A DNA stretch of 64,000 nucleotides from Virgibacillus salexigens (GTDB lineage: Bacteria; Bacillota; Bacilli; Bacillales; Amphibacillaceae), in NCBI RefSeq assembly GCF_014905415.1, contig NZ_BNEO01000002.1, forward strand, positions 310,001 to 374,000, read 5' to 3'. Position numbers and translations under genes: made by a program. The stretch's first letter is position 1, and each line of letters starts with the position of its first letter. The notes below the pieces were generated by a model that saw only the letters and a program-made list of their open reading frames with translations, searched no databases and was not told the DNA's origin. Below, in pieces: positions 13,494 through 24,460 of this stretch.

Positions 13494-13913
13494 ATGAAAG
13501 ATGTTATTTTTACATCAAATGCAACAGCAAAAAACGGTCGAGATGGACATGTTAAATCTGACGATGGATTAATTGATTTAAAACTAGTAAACCCAGCGAA
13601 TAATAAAGAAGATAAAGGTTCTAATCCGGAACAGCTATTTGCTGCAGCTTATTCTGCTTGTTTTGATGGAGCTTTAAATTTGGTAGCATCAAAAGCGAAA
13701 AAAAACATCGACTCAGAGACGACTGCGGCAGTCAGCTTTTTAAAAGACCCTGAAGATAATGGATTTAAAATCAGTGTAGAGCTAACGATTAAAATAAAAG
13801 GTGTCGAGCAATCAGAAGCAGAAGAGCTTGCTGACAAAGCACATCAAGCTTGTCCATATTCAAAGGCGACGAGAGGGAATATTGAGGTTCAATTGAATCC
13901 ACAGGCAGTATAG
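13494..13913 (+). CDS. ohr: Organic hydroperoxide resistance protein, Ohr/OsmC family
   Basis: Ohr is a cytoplasmic thiol peroxidase that reduces organic hydroperoxides. The 139-residue protein has both redox cysteines: Cys56 in SACFDG and Cys120 in ACPYSKATRGN, the Ohr-subfamily signature that separates it from OsmC. It resembles B. subtilis OhrA/OhrB. AGGGAG precedes the ATG. No OhrR (MarR-type) gene is adjacent; the gene upstream is the LysR-type regulator. It is followed by a terminator shared with rqcH. Confidence 0.94.
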   Translation: MKDVIFTSNATAKNGRDGHVKSDDGLIDLKLVNPANNKEDKGSNPEQLFAAAYSACFDGALNLVASKAKKNIDSETTAAVSFLKDPEDNGFKISVELTIKIKGVEQSEAEELADKAHQACPYSKATRGNIEVQLNPQAV

Positions 13914-13922
13914 TTTGTAAAC

Positions 13923-13968
13923 AAAGAAGGATGATCCAGTTATCATGGATCATCCTTCTTTTATTTTT
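13923..13968. terminator. Bidirectional terminator between ohr and rqcH
   Basis: A perfect 15-bp stem with arms 13923-13937 and 13947-13961 is followed by TTTATTTTT-type sequence on the plus strand and by a T-rich tail on the minus strand. It overlaps the last codon and stop of rqcH, so it serves both convergent genes. Confidence 0.8.
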
Positions 13969-15665
13969 AATTTCGTAACGAGTGCTTCACTTGGAGTAAC
14001 AAAAACCGTTTTTTGATTATCATACGTAACATATCCTGGTTTTGCTCCGTTTGGTTTTTTCACATGACGAATTTTTGTGAAATCGACCGGTACTGTTGAA
14101 GAATGACGGGATTTACTAAAATAGGCTGCTAAAATAGCTGCTTCCTGAATGGTTTCTTCACTTGGATCTTTAGTCCGAATAACAACATGTGAGCCAGGAA
14201 TATCTTTTGTATGAAGCCAGATATCATCACGTGCTGCTAATTTCATTGTTAAATATTCATTCTGTTTATTGTTTTTGCCGACTAGCAGCTCTGTACCATC
14301 TGATGACCGGTATTTTTCTAGTGTTGGTTTTGACGGTTTTTTCTTCGCCTTCTTTTGTTTGGTTTGTTTCTTTAAATATCCTTCTTCACGAAGCTCTTCA
14401 CGAATTTCTTCAATATCCGCCATGCTAGCAGCATCAATTTGCTGAATTAGTTGCTCCAGATAAGCGATTTCTTCTTTTGTTTTAATAATCTCTTTCGAAA
14501 CGATTTGTTCTGACGTTTTCAGTTTTTGATAGGTTTTATAGTAGCTTTGTGCATTCTCACTTGGAGATTTATTGGGATTTAACTCGATATTCAGTTCAGA
14601 CTGGTTTGGATCATAATAGTCGATTACTTTTACTTGTTTATCCCCAGGCGAGATAAGATGCATATGCGCCGTTAATAATTCCCCTATTTTTTGATAGTGT
14701 TCCTTGTTTTCTGCTTTTTTAATCGTCTGTTCATGTTTTTTTAATTTACGCTTATTTTTGTCTTTCTCATTTTTAAAAAATCGATAAAGGTCTTTCGCTT
14801 GTTGTTTAACACGATCCCGTTCAGCTTTTCCTGTATAGTAGTCATCTAACATTTTGTTGGTGGAAGCATATGTGATCACTTCCCCGGGACATGAATGTAT
14901 GGGTATGACATGAAATTCTTCTTTTTTGTCTATATATATAGCTGGTGTGTACTCGGATTGAAGTAACTGCGTTTGTACCGTGTTAAAAACTTGTTTATAC
15001 GTATTAGCTGAACCAAGATTGGCGCGACTCACTAGTTCTTTAGCGATAAATGGTGAAAAGCCGATAAGATTTTGGACAATTTGTGTATCTAACTTACCAG
15101 CATTAAAGTCTAATCGCTTGATAAATTGTTCTTCATTGATATGAAGTGGATTTAACTTATCTGGTTGTGGGGGCATTTGATATGGATGTCCAGGTAATAT
15201 GGTGCGATGCCGGTTTTGGGCCATAGAAATATGTTTCAAACTATCTATAATGTGATTTTGTTCGGCATCAACTAACATAATATTACTGTGCTTTCCCATT
15301 AATTCAATCACTAATTTTTTAGTTGTCAAATCACCAATTTCATTTCTTGTCTTTATCGTGAAAGAGACAATTCGCTCCAATTTGTACTGTTCTATATCTT
15401 CAATGATTGCTCCTGAGAGATGCTTTCTCAACACCATACAAAACATTGGCGGCTCTTTCGGATTATCGAAACTAGCAGCTGTTAAATGAAATCTCGCATA
15501 AGAAGGATGAATGGATAATAACAAGTTTACATTGTTACCTCTACTTCTTACTGTAAACAACAACTCTGTATTGGTGGGCTGATATATTTTAGTTATTTTT
15601 CCAGGAATAATGTCTTTATTCAATTCCTCTGTTACTGCGTGTGTAACGATACCGTCAAATGGCAT
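13950..15665 (-). CDS. rqcH: RqcH, NEMF-family ribosome quality control factor
   Basis: The 571-residue protein (YloA in B. subtilis) has the full NEMF layout: NFACT-N domain (1-180), helix-hairpin-helix region, a long basic coiled coil (about 280-450), and a C-terminal NFACT-R domain with LVGKNNRQNEYLT-like and DIWLHTKDIPGSH blocks. RqcH binds split 50S subunits carrying stalled chains and adds C-terminal alanine tails. It was earlier annotated as a fibronectin-binding protein. At positions 97-98 it has Glu-Arg, where I recall Asp-Arg in B. subtilis. It is divergent from the Ca2+ ATPase gene. Confidence 0.94.
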   Translation of the reverse strand: MPFDGIVTHAVTEELNKDIIPGKITKIYQPTNTELLFTVRSRGNNVNLLLSIHPSYARFHLTAASFDNPKEPPMFCMVLRKHLSGAIIEDIEQYKLERIVSFTIKTRNEIGDLTTKKLVIELMGKHSNIMLVDAEQNHIIDSLKHISMAQNRHRTILPGHPYQMPPQPDKLNPLHINEEQFIKRLDFNAGKLDTQIVQNLIGFSPFIAKELVSRANLGSANTYKQVFNTVQTQLLQSEYTPAIYIDKKEEFHVIPIHSCPGEVITYASTNKMLDDYYTGKAERDRVKQQAKDLYRFFKNEKDKNKRKLKKHEQTIKKAENKEHYQKIGELLTAHMHLISPGDKQVKVIDYYDPNQSELNIELNPNKSPSENAQSYYKTYQKLKTSEQIVSKEIIKTKEEIAYLEQLIQQIDAASMADIEEIREELREEGYLKKQTKQKKAKKKPSKPTLEKYRSSDGTELLVGKNNKQNEYLTMKLAARDDIWLHTKDIPGSHVVIRTKDPSEETIQEAAILAAYFSKSRHSSTVPVDFTKIRHVKKPNGAKPGYVTYDNQKTVFVTPSEALVTKLKIKEG

Positions 15666-15786
15666 AAAATCACCTCAAGCGCAATTATAGCATTTTTTGG
15701 GACAAGTCTGCATATATATCCATTAAAGACATGAAAAACATCGAAACTAACATAGAAACAAGCGCTATGATTTGGAGGAATGAGGA

Positions 15787-18441
15787 ATGAATTGGTATCA
15801 ATTGGATGTAGAAAACGTAGAACAAAAATTACATGTTACAGCGAATCGTGGGTTAAATGATAGACAGGTAGAAAAGAGACGGAAACAATACGGAACCAAT
15901 GCATTAGAAGCTCAGAAAAAGGTACCGAAGTGGCTAATCTTTTTGAAACAATTTCAAGATTTTATGGTACTTGTTTTATTAGCGGCTACATTAGTTGCTG
16001 GGCTGCTTGGTGAATATATTGATGCGATTGCCATTATGGTAATTGTACTTGTTAATGGTTGTATCGGTTTTTTCCAAGAACAAAAAGCGGAGAAATCGTT
16101 AGATAAATTAAAAGAACTATCTGCTCCAATGGCTCATGTTTTACGTAATGAAAAATGGAGTAAGATTCCTTCACAGCATGTAGTTGTTGGAGATGTGGTT
16201 CGAATTTCCAGTGGAGACCGGATTCCTGCAGATGTTCGTATCGTTAAATCAAATAGTTTAGAAACAGAGGAGTCTGCTCTAACTGGGGAATCTTTACCCG
16301 TTATGAAACACGCCACTGCGATTAGGAAAGATAAGCTAGATGCACAAGACCAAGTTAATATGGGATTTATGGGGACATTGGTTACAAGAGGAACAGGAGT
16401 AGGCATAGTTGTTGGTACGGGAATGAATACAGTAATGGGACAAATCGCTTCTTTGATGGGAAACACAAAGAAAATATTAACACCATTGGAGCGGAAATTA
16501 TCGGAATTAGGTAAGATATTAATTGTTGTTGCGTTATTATTAACAGCGCTCGTGGTAGTCTTAGGCGTATTACAAGGTCACCCAGTGTATACCATGTTTT
16601 TAGCAGGTGTATCATTAGCTGTTGCAGCTATTCCAGAAGGATTACCAGCTATTGTTACAGTGGCCCTATCTCTGGGTGTTCAACGGATGATACGTAAAAA
16701 AGCGATTGTAAGAAAACTGTCTGCAGTAGAAACACTTGGATGTGCTTCGGTTATTTGTTCAGATAAAACAGGAACGATGACGGAAAATCAAATGACAGTA
16801 AAAGAACTGTATTTAAATGAAAAACAAATCTATGTAACTGGTGATGGGTATGATATACGTGGTGATTATTTCATCGATAAACAAAAGGTAGATCATACAT
16901 TTCCGAATATGCAATCGATGCTTTTATATGGCATGCTTTGTAACCAGGCGTCGCTCATAGTAAAAAAAGGGAAATATTTTATTGATGGTGATCCAACTGA
17001 TGGTGCTTTACTTGTCGCTGCACGAAAAATCGGGCTAACTGTTTCAGATGAGGAATCGTATAAAGTAATAAAGGAGTTTCCGTTCGATTCAGAAAGAAAG
17101 CGGATGAGTGTGGTGCTTGAGGATTCTAATGACCGACGATTTTTAGTAACAAAAGGTGCACCTGATGTTTTATTGCCTCGATCCTCGTTTCATATGAATG
17201 AAATTGGAAGGCAGTTATTAAAAACAACCGATCAACGTAACATTGAACATGCCATCGATCATATGGCGGCTAAAGCGCTGCGAACATTAGCCATTGCTGT
17301 TAAACCATTATCTAAACAAGATGACTTGGAATCATCCATGTTAGAGAAAGATCTAACGTTTATTGGTCTATATGGAATGATAGATCCTCCAAGAAAAGAA
17401 GTGAAAAAGGCCATTGCTGAATGCCGAAATGCAGGTATTAAAACAGTAATGATTACTGGTGATCATGTAAAGACTGCTCGCGCAATTGCGCAGAGTCTTG
17501 ATTTACTGCCCAATCATGGACAAGTGTTAGAGGGGTATCAAATAAATGAAATGTCAGATACGGAATTAGAAGATATAATTGAAGACTCGTACGTTTTTGC
17601 TCGAGTGACACCTGAACATAAATTACGTATTGTTCATGCTTTCCAAGAGAAAGGCCATGTTGTAGCCATGACAGGAGATGGGGTTAATGACGCTCCGGCT
17701 ATTAAAGCTAGTAATATAGGTGTGAGCATGGGAATGGGTGGTACAGATGTAACCAAAGAAGCATCGTCACTTATTCTTATGGATGACAATTTTGCTACAA
17801 TTAAATCAGCTATTCAAGAAGGACGTAATATATATGAAAATATTAGGAAATTTATCCGTTATTTGCTAGCATCCAACGTTGGAGAGATATTGGTAATGTT
17901 GTTTGCCATGATGCTTTCGTTACCACTCCCACTAGTTCCCGTCCAAATTCTCTGGGTGAATCTTGTAACAGATGGATTACCGGCAATGGCACTAGGACTG
18001 GATAAACCAGAAGGAAATGTGATGACACGTCGACCAAGAAGTTTACAAGAGGGTGTGTTCGCAAGAGGGCTTGGTTATAAGATTATTAGTAGAGGAATTC
18101 TAATAGGGATAGTGACGTTAATAGGCTTTATGACTACGTATCAAAATGATCCAGAAAATTTAATTTATGCGCAAACAATTGCCTTTACAACCCTAGTGAT
18201 GGCTCAGCTGATTCACGTGTTCGATTGTCGAAGTGAAAATTCTATTTTTTCACGAAATCCGTTTGAAAACCTTTATCTCGTATTTGCGGTACTTTCATCG
18301 CTATTACTTTTACTAATTGTAATCTATTGGGAGCCATTACAACCTGTCTTCCATACAACTTCCTTAAGTATTAGAGATTGGATGTATATTGGTGTATTAA
18401 GTGCCTTACCAACCGTGCTATTTGGATTCACTAAAAAATAA
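15787..18441 (+). CDS. yloB: P-type Ca2+-transporting ATPase (SERCA type)
   Basis: The 884-residue membrane protein matches B. subtilis YloB, a calcium pump of the P2A class. In order: cation-ATPase N domain, two helices, the TGES actuator loop (ALTGESLPV), PEGLP in transmembrane helix 4 (calcium-site type), the phosphorylated Asp326 in CSDKTGT, the nucleotide-binding domain with KGAPD, the hinge TGDGVNDAP, and six C-terminal helices. A strong GGAGG lies ahead of the ATG. It is a monocistronic unit ending at a terminator, divergent from rqcH. Confidence 0.94.
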   Translation: MNWYQLDVENVEQKLHVTANRGLNDRQVEKRRKQYGTNALEAQKKVPKWLIFLKQFQDFMVLVLLAATLVAGLLGEYIDAIAIMVIVLVNGCIGFFQEQKAEKSLDKLKELSAPMAHVLRNEKWSKIPSQHVVVGDVVRISSGDRIPADVRIVKSNSLETEESALTGESLPVMKHATAIRKDKLDAQDQVNMGFMGTLVTRGTGVGIVVGTGMNTVMGQIASLMGNTKKILTPLERKLSELGKILIVVALLLTALVVVLGVLQGHPVYTMFLAGVSLAVAAIPEGLPAIVTVALSLGVQRMIRKKAIVRKLSAVETLGCASVICSDKTGTMTENQMTVKELYLNEKQIYVTGDGYDIRGDYFIDKQKVDHTFPNMQSMLLYGMLCNQASLIVKKGKYFIDGDPTDGALLVAARKIGLTVSDEESYKVIKEFPFDSERKRMSVVLEDSNDRRFLVTKGAPDVLLPRSSFHMNEIGRQLLKTTDQRNIEHAIDHMAAKALRTLAIAVKPLSKQDDLESSMLEKDLTFIGLYGMIDPPRKEVKKAIAECRNAGIKTVMITGDHVKTARAIAQSLDLLPNHGQVLEGYQINEMSDTELEDIIEDSYVFARVTPEHKLRIVHAFQEKGHVVAMTGDGVNDAPAIKASNIGVSMGMGGTDVTKEASSLILMDDNFATIKSAIQEGRNIYENIRKFIRYLLASNVGEILVMLFAMMLSLPLPLVPVQILWVNLVTDGLPAMALGLDKPEGNVMTRRPRSLQEGVFARGLGYKIISRGILIGIVTLIGFMTTYQNDPENLIYAQTIAFTTLVMAQLIHVFDCRSENSIFSRNPFENLYLVFAVLSSLLLLLIVIYWEPLQPVFHTTSLSIRDWMYIGVLSALPTVLFGFTKK

Positions 18442-18470
18442 AATAACAAAATATCATCTACTAATTTTTG

Positions 18471-18506
18471 ACCTGCCTCTATTTGAAAGGGCAGGTTCTT
18501 TCATTT
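18471..18506 (+). terminator. Intrinsic terminator after the Ca2+ ATPase gene
   Basis: A 7-bp GC-containing stem, ACCTGCC (18471-18477) / GGCAGGT (18490-18496), is followed by a T-rich tail, TCTTTCATTT. Confidence 0.65.
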
Positions 18507-18557
18507 AAATAACATTATTTTATAATCGAAAATAACGGAAAATGTAAACATAACACT

Positions 18558-18586
18558 TTTCAAATTGTATTCCATCCGCTTATAAT
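18558..18586 (+). promoter_or_regulatory. Candidate promoter of yicC
   Basis: A perfect TATAAT at 18581-18586 lies 17 bp after a poor -35 (TTTCAA, 18558-18563), about 20 bp ahead of the yicC start. The weak -35 lowers confidence. Confidence 0.4.
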
Positions 18587-18605
18587 TAGATGTGGAGTGA
18601 TTTTA

Positions 18606-19490
18606 ATGGCCTTTAGTATGACTGGATATGGAAGAAGTAGTATTTCATTTGAACAAACAAATATTACGGTAGAGATGAGAAGTGTTAATCATCGATTCTT
18701 AGATGTTAGTGTGAAATTACCACCTTCTTTTTTATTTATGGAAGATAAAGTGAAGAAAATGGTACAGTCTTTATTTCATAGAGGAAAAATGGAAGTGTTT
18801 ATTCGTATTGAGGGAAATGACCTTATTCAAAGGCGTCTAACAACAGATTGGAATCTTGTTGACCAATATATGAATGAAATGAAGCGAATGAAACAACATT
18901 ACGATCTCAATGATCATGATATTCCCCCAACGATTATTACAGCGCTTCCCGAAGTGTTTACAGTACAGGAAGAAGAAACACAATCCGATCATCTTAAAAA
19001 GGAAATACTAGCTGTTGTTAAAGATGCATGTCATCAGATAGTTGAAATGCGCCAAAGTGAAGGTGCGTACTTAATTACTGATTTGCAACATCGACTACAT
19101 ACGATGGAAGCTACGATCGATAAAATTAAAATGAGGCGATCTGTAGTGATTCAAGAATATCGTGAACGGATAAAAAATAGAGTAGAACAGCATTTAACAG
19201 ATGAAATAGACTTGGATAATTCTAGAATCCATCAAGAAATCGTGCTTCTAGCTGAAAAAGGAGATATTTCTGAAGAAGTAACTCGGTTATTCAGTCATAT
19301 TTCTCATTTTAAACGTACGATGGTATTAGAGGGTGCCATTGGCAGAAGACTAGATTTTATTGCTCAGGAGATGCATCGAGAAGCAAATACAATCGGTTCA
19401 AAATCAATGGATGGGATGATAAGTGAGCATACAGTAGCATTAAAGAGTGAAATTGAAAAATTAAAAGAACAAGTACAAAATATCGAATAA
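18606..19490 (+). CDS. yicC: YicC family endoribonuclease-type protein
   Basis: The 294-residue protein begins SMTGYGR and has the VEMRSVNHRFLD block typical of the YicC/YloC family (N-terminal YicC domain and C-terminal DUF1732). Members have been described as Mn2+-dependent endoribonucleases acting on small RNAs, but the role in Bacillus is not settled. A GTG at 18597 is in frame but forms part of the Shine-Dalgarno (GGAG, 18594-18597), so ATG 18606 is chosen. It precedes remA-gmk-rpoZ, the conserved Bacillus order. Confidence 0.9.
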   Translation: MAFSMTGYGRSSISFEQTNITVEMRSVNHRFLDVSVKLPPSFLFMEDKVKKMVQSLFHRGKMEVFIRIEGNDLIQRRLTTDWNLVDQYMNEMKRMKQHYDLNDHDIPPTIITALPEVFTVQEEETQSDHLKKEILAVVKDACHQIVEMRQSEGAYLITDLQHRLHTMEATIDKIKMRRSVVIQEYRERIKNRVEQHLTDEIDLDNSRIHQEIVLLAEKGDISEEVTRLFSHISHFKRTMVLEGAIGRRLDFIAQEMHREANTIGSKSMDGMISEHTVALKSEIEKLKEQVQNIE

Positions 19491-19493
19491 TAT

Positions 19494-19523
19494 TTGAGTT
19501 TTGGGTCCTATTTTACGTATAAT
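19494..19523 (+). promoter_or_regulatory. Candidate promoter of remA-gmk-rpoZ
   Basis: TTGAGT (19494-19499) and a perfect TATAAT (19518-19523) are separated by 18 bp, about 40 bp ahead of remA. Confidence 0.5.
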
Positions 19524-19563
19524 GATACTAGAATAGAGAGTAAGAATATACGGAGGGTTCATT

Positions 19564-20455
<892 letters not shown>

Positions 20456-20456
<1 letters not shown>

Positions 20457-20659
20457 TGTTAGAACCGTCTATTGATTTACTGCAGACTAAAATTAATTCA
20501 AAATATACACTTGTAACCTTATCGGCCAAGCGTGCAAGACAGATTAGTGAAACAAAAAAGGTATTGGTTGATAATCCTAAGTCGCATAAGTATGTGGGCA
20601 TGGCACTTGAGGAAGTGTATGCAGAAAAGCTTTATTTAGAAGAGGAGTTATCAATATAG
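20456..20659 (+). CDS. rpoZ: RNA polymerase omega subunit
   Basis: The 67-residue protein is the small omega subunit that helps assemble RNA polymerase around beta-prime. The typical SKYTLVTLSAKRARQI block is present near residues 17-32. It overlaps the gmk stop by one base and sits at the end of the yicC/remA/gmk run, followed by a strong terminator. Confidence 0.95.
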
Positions 20660-20675
20660 CCGGTCATAAACAAGT

Positions 20676-20705
20676 ACCCTCGCGATGTATAAGCGAGGGT
20701 TTTTT
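20676..20705 (+). terminator. Intrinsic terminator after rpoZ
   Basis: An 8-bp GC-rich stem, ACCCTCGC (20676-20683) / GCGAGGGT (20693-20700), is followed by six T. Confidence 0.9.
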
Positions 20706-20785
20706 CTTCTACTTTTAGTTTGTGTTATAACTATTAATAGAGAAAACCGTTTATGTATGGAATGTAGAAAGGGGATTTGAGGTCA

Positions 20786-22024
20786 ATGGTCAATCAAAAG
20801 AATATTCTGCTCGGTGTTACTGGAGGAATTGCAGCATATAAAGCTTGTGCACTTACAAGTAAACTAACGCAAAAAGGTGCGAATGTAAAAGTTGTAATGA
20901 CAGAAAATGCAACTAAATTTGTATCTCCTTTAACTTTCCAAGCGCTTTCTCGTCACGCTGTCTATACAGATACGTTTGATGAAAAAGACCCTGCTAAAAT
21001 TGCACATATTGATATTGCTGATTGGGCTGATATAGCTATATTAGCGCCAGCAACTGCTAATGCTATTGGGAAACTTGCAAACGGAATTGCGGATGACATG
21101 CTATCCACCATCTTATTAGCTACGCAAGCAGATGTTTATATTGCTCCAGCGATGAATGTACATATGTATGCACATCCAGCAGTAATTCAAAATATGAAGC
21201 AATTAGACGGATGGGGATACCACTTTATTGAACCTGGAGCCGGATATTTAGCTTGTGGCTATGTTGGTAAGGGGAGGTTAGAAGAACCAGCAACCATTAT
21301 TGAGACAATAGAATCTCATCAGTTATCAAAAAAGGCAGAAGGCAATGTTGTCGACAAAGAAAGGTTTTTACAAGGTAAACATGTTTTGATCTCTGCTGGA
21401 CCGACTAGAGAAAAGGTTGATCCAGTACGTTTTTTCACAAATCGTTCCTCAGGAAAAATGGGGTTTGCTCTAGCGGAAGCAGCTGCTCAAGCAGGGGCTG
21501 AAGTTACTTTGATAGCTGGGCCAACTTCGCAAGTTGTCAGCCACCCTCAAATAAACCGAATTGATATTTTAACGGCTGAAGAAATGTATCAAGCGATGCA
21601 TGCGAACTTTGCAAGTAATGACATTGTTATTAAAGCAGCTGCGGTAGCAGATTATCGCCCAAAAATAATCTATGATCAAAAGATGAAAAAGCAAGATGGT
21701 GAATGGCAAGTGGCCATGGAAAGGACTAAAGATATATTACATTCGCTTGGTGAACGAAAAGAAGGTCAATTTCTCGTGGGTTTTGCTGCGGAGTCCGAAG
21801 AACCAATTGAGAATGGATTGAGGAAGTTAGCATATAAAAATTTAGATGCTATTGTTATTAATAATATTGCAGCAGAAGGTGCAGGGTTTGAAGGAGATAC
21901 GAATGTAGTCACGTACATCAATAAGCATCAAAACACGGAATCGATTCCTTTAGCATCAAAAAAAGAAATTGCTACACAGTTATTAACATTAATTGCAAAC
22001 GATTTGAAGGATGAGGTCGTGTGA
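20786..22024 (+). CDS. coaBC: CoaBC, phosphopantothenoylcysteine synthase/decarboxylase
   Basis: A two-domain coenzyme A enzyme of 412 residues. The N-terminal flavodoxin-like CoaC half (1-185) has GGIAAYK, the substrate motif PAMNVHM and the catalytic Cys in YLACGYVGKGRL. The CoaB half has SAGPTREKVDPVR and joins cysteine to phosphopantothenate using CTP. The frame extends to a TTG at 20777, but ATG 20786 gives the family N-terminus after AAAGGGG. Its stop overlaps priA. Confidence 0.94.
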   Translation: MVNQKNILLGVTGGIAAYKACALTSKLTQKGANVKVVMTENATKFVSPLTFQALSRHAVYTDTFDEKDPAKIAHIDIADWADIAILAPATANAIGKLANGIADDMLSTILLATQADVYIAPAMNVHMYAHPAVIQNMKQLDGWGYHFIEPGAGYLACGYVGKGRLEEPATIIETIESHQLSKKAEGNVVDKERFLQGKHVLISAGPTREKVDPVRFFTNRSSGKMGFALAEAAAQAGAEVTLIAGPTSQVVSHPQINRIDILTAEEMYQAMHANFASNDIVIKAAAVADYRPKIIYDQKMKKQDGEWQVAMERTKDILHSLGERKEGQFLVGFAAESEEPIENGLRKLAYKNLDAIVINNIAAEGAGFEGDTNVVTYINKHQNTESIPLASKKEIATQLLTLIANDLKDEVV

Positions 22025-24429
22025 ATATAGCCAATGTAATTGTTGATGTGCCTGCAGCTTCGATTAACCAAACCTTTGACTATAGAGTCCCTGATAAATT
22101 TAAAGATATAGCAACAATAGGTATGCGGGTAATTGTTCCGTTTGGTCCTAGGAAAGTGATGGGTTTTATTGTTGGTGCTACTGAAAATTCTTCGTATAAT
22201 AGCTTGAAGTCGATTATTGATGTGTTGGATCTTCATCCTGTACTAACAAAGGAGTTATTAGATTTAGGGAAATGGCTAGCCAATCAAACGGTAAGTTTAC
22301 AGATTACTGCATTACAAGTGATGCTTCCACAAGTATTAAAAGCCACATATAAAAAAGAGATTGTGCGTAATACCGAAGCGTTGCTTTCTAAAGAATTGGA
22401 AGCCTTATTTGCTGGTAGAGATAGCATCGCCTACGAGGAATTTACTGCGTCAACCTTAAAATACGGGGTTCTTTCTAAAGCTGTGAAGGATGGTGATGTA
22501 TCCATCGAGTATTTGGTTAAATCGAGAATCACAAAAAAATTTCGAACCATGCTCAAACCAGCAAAGCAGCTGCATGAACTAGAAGAGCAATTGCTCGATT
22601 TACCAAAGAATGCTAAAAAGCAAAGGCAGCTCGTAAACCATTTTTTGGAAAATCCAAATCCAATAGAAAAACAAAAACTGCTAAAAAAAGTTCAAACAAC
22701 GGCTAATACAGTTAATATATTAAAGGAAAAAGGATTAATAGAAAGTTATCAAACCGAATTATTCCGTAACCCTTATGAGAATCACCTTTTTTCACAGACA
22801 ACTGCTTTACCCTTAACAGACCAGCAAGCAGCCGCTATAAAGCCGATGAAAGAAGCAATTGCTGAAAATGAACATCATGTTTTCCTGCTGCACGGTATAA
22901 CTGGTAGTGGTAAAACGGAAATATATTTACAGGTTATTCAAGATGTCATTCATAAAGGAAAAGAAGCAATTGTATTAGTGCCGGAAATATCACTAACTCC
23001 ACAAATGGTTAAACGATTTAAGGGAAGGTTTGGATCTAATGTCGCGGTCATGCATAGCGGTTTATCTGCGGGTGAGAAATATGATGAATGGCGCCGTATT
23101 CAACGAAAAGAAGTGCAGGTAGTAGTAGGAGCGAGGTCAGCTATATTCGCTCCATTTGAACAGATTGGTGTCATCATTATTGATGAGGAACATGAAACTA
23201 GCTATAAACAAGAAGATCAGCCTCGTTATCATGCGAGAGATGTGGCCATCTATAGAGGAGAAACACATCAGTGTCCAGTCATCTTAGGTAGTGCTACACC
23301 GACTTTGGAATCCTATGCTAGAGCCATGAAGGGTGTCTATAAGTTAGCTACTTTGGATAAACGAACGAATAATAAGATGCTTCCTCCAGTCGAGATTGTT
23401 GATATGCGTGATGAGCTTCATGCTGGAAACCGCACGATGTTTTCGAGAAAACTGAAAGAGGAGATACAGCAATGTATCCAAAAAGGAGAGCAGATCGTAT
23501 TACTTTTAAATCGTAGGGGTTATTCTACTTTTGTTATGTGTCGGGATTGTGGACATGTAAATGAATGCCCGCATTGTGATATTGCACTTACTTACCATAA
23601 GAAAAGCAGCCAGTTAAAATGTCATTACTGTTCTTACGAAGAAAAGGTTCCTGTGCACTGTCCGGAATGCGGAAGTGATACCATCCGTTATTTTGGAACG
23701 GGGACGCAGCGAGTAGAAGAAGCATTAACGCAATTGATACCAGAGGCCCGTGTAATAAGAATGGATGTAGATACAACTAGACGTAAAGGAGCTCATGAAA
23801 AGCTTTTAAATCAATTCGCTAACAAAGAGGCGGATATTCTATTAGGTACGCAAATGATCGCTAAAGGCTTAGACTTTGAGAATGTAACTCTAGTAGGAGT
23901 TCTTACTGCAGATTCAATGCTGCATTTGCCAGATTTTCGCTCATCTGAAAAAACATTTCAAATCTTAACTCAAGTAAGCGGACGAGCTGGCCGTCATGAA
24001 TTGACAGGAAAAGTAATTGTTCAAACCTATACACCAGATCACTATAGTATTGAACTTGCAAGCAAATATGATTTTATGACGTTTTATAAACAAGAAATGC
24101 AAATGAGGAGAACATTTCAGTATCCGCCTTATTATTTTTTGGCACTTATAACAATCTCTCATCCTAATCAAGTTAAGGTAGTTCAAACGACGCAGCGTTT
24201 TGTTCAAATGTTAAACAAATTGGTGAAAGACGAGACGATAATTTTAGGTCCAACTCCTTCTGCTATCCCGCGTATTAAGGATAGATATCGTTACCAATGC
24301 ATGATAAAATACAGAAATGAACCAGAGTTGCGAGGGTATTTAGCCAAAATTTTAGATCAATTCTCTGCTGATATTCGGAAAGAAGATATTCTAATCACCA
24401 TAGATATGCAACCATATCATCTCATGTAA
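22021..24429 (+). CDS. priA: Primosomal replication restart helicase PriA
   Basis: PriA (802 residues) reloads the replisome at repaired forks. It has an N-terminal DNA-binding domain, a helicase core with Walker [10 protein letters not shown] near residue 295 and a DEEH box, and eight cysteines in the zinc-binding insert (CRDCG, CPHCD, CHYC, CPECG, about residues 507-545). The start is GTG overlapping the coaBC stop. In B. subtilis def follows priA; here fmt comes directly. Confidence 0.96.
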   Translation: MNIANVIVDVPAASINQTFDYRVPDKFKDIATIGMRVIVPFGPRKVMGFIVGATENSSYNSLKSIIDVLDLHPVLTKELLDLGKWLANQTVSLQITALQVMLPQVLKATYKKEIVRNTEALLSKELEALFAGRDSIAYEEFTASTLKYGVLSKAVKDGDVSIEYLVKSRITKKFRTMLKPAKQLHELEEQLLDLPKNAKKQRQLVNHFLENPNPIEKQKLLKKVQTTANTVNILKEKGLIESYQTELFRNPYENHLFSQTTALPLTDQQAAAIKPMKEAIAENEHHVFLLHGITGSGKTEIYLQVIQDVIHKGKEAIVLVPEISLTPQMVKRFKGRFGSNVAVMHSGLSAGEKYDEWRRIQRKEVQVVVGARSAIFAPFEQIGVIIIDEEHETSYKQEDQPRYHARDVAIYRGETHQCPVILGSATPTLESYARAMKGVYKLATLDKRTNNKMLPPVEIVDMRDELHAGNRTMFSRKLKEEIQQCIQKGEQIVLLLNRRGYSTFVMCRDCGHVNECPHCDIALTYHKKSSQLKCHYCSYEEKVPVHCPECGSDTIRYFGTGTQRVEEALTQLIPEARVIRMDVDTTRRKGAHEKLLNQFANKEADILLGTQMIAKGLDFENVTLVGVLTADSMLHLPDFRSSEKTFQILTQVSGRAGRHELTGKVIVQTYTPDHYSIELASKYDFMTFYKQEMQMRRTFQYPPYYFLALITISHPNQVKVVQTTQRFVQMLNKLVKDETIILGPTPSAIPRIKDRYRYQCMIKYRNEPELRGYLAKILDQFSADIRKEDILITIDMQPYHLM

Positions 24430-24460
24430 ACAACCCCAAAACCAGAAAGTAGGTAATAAG

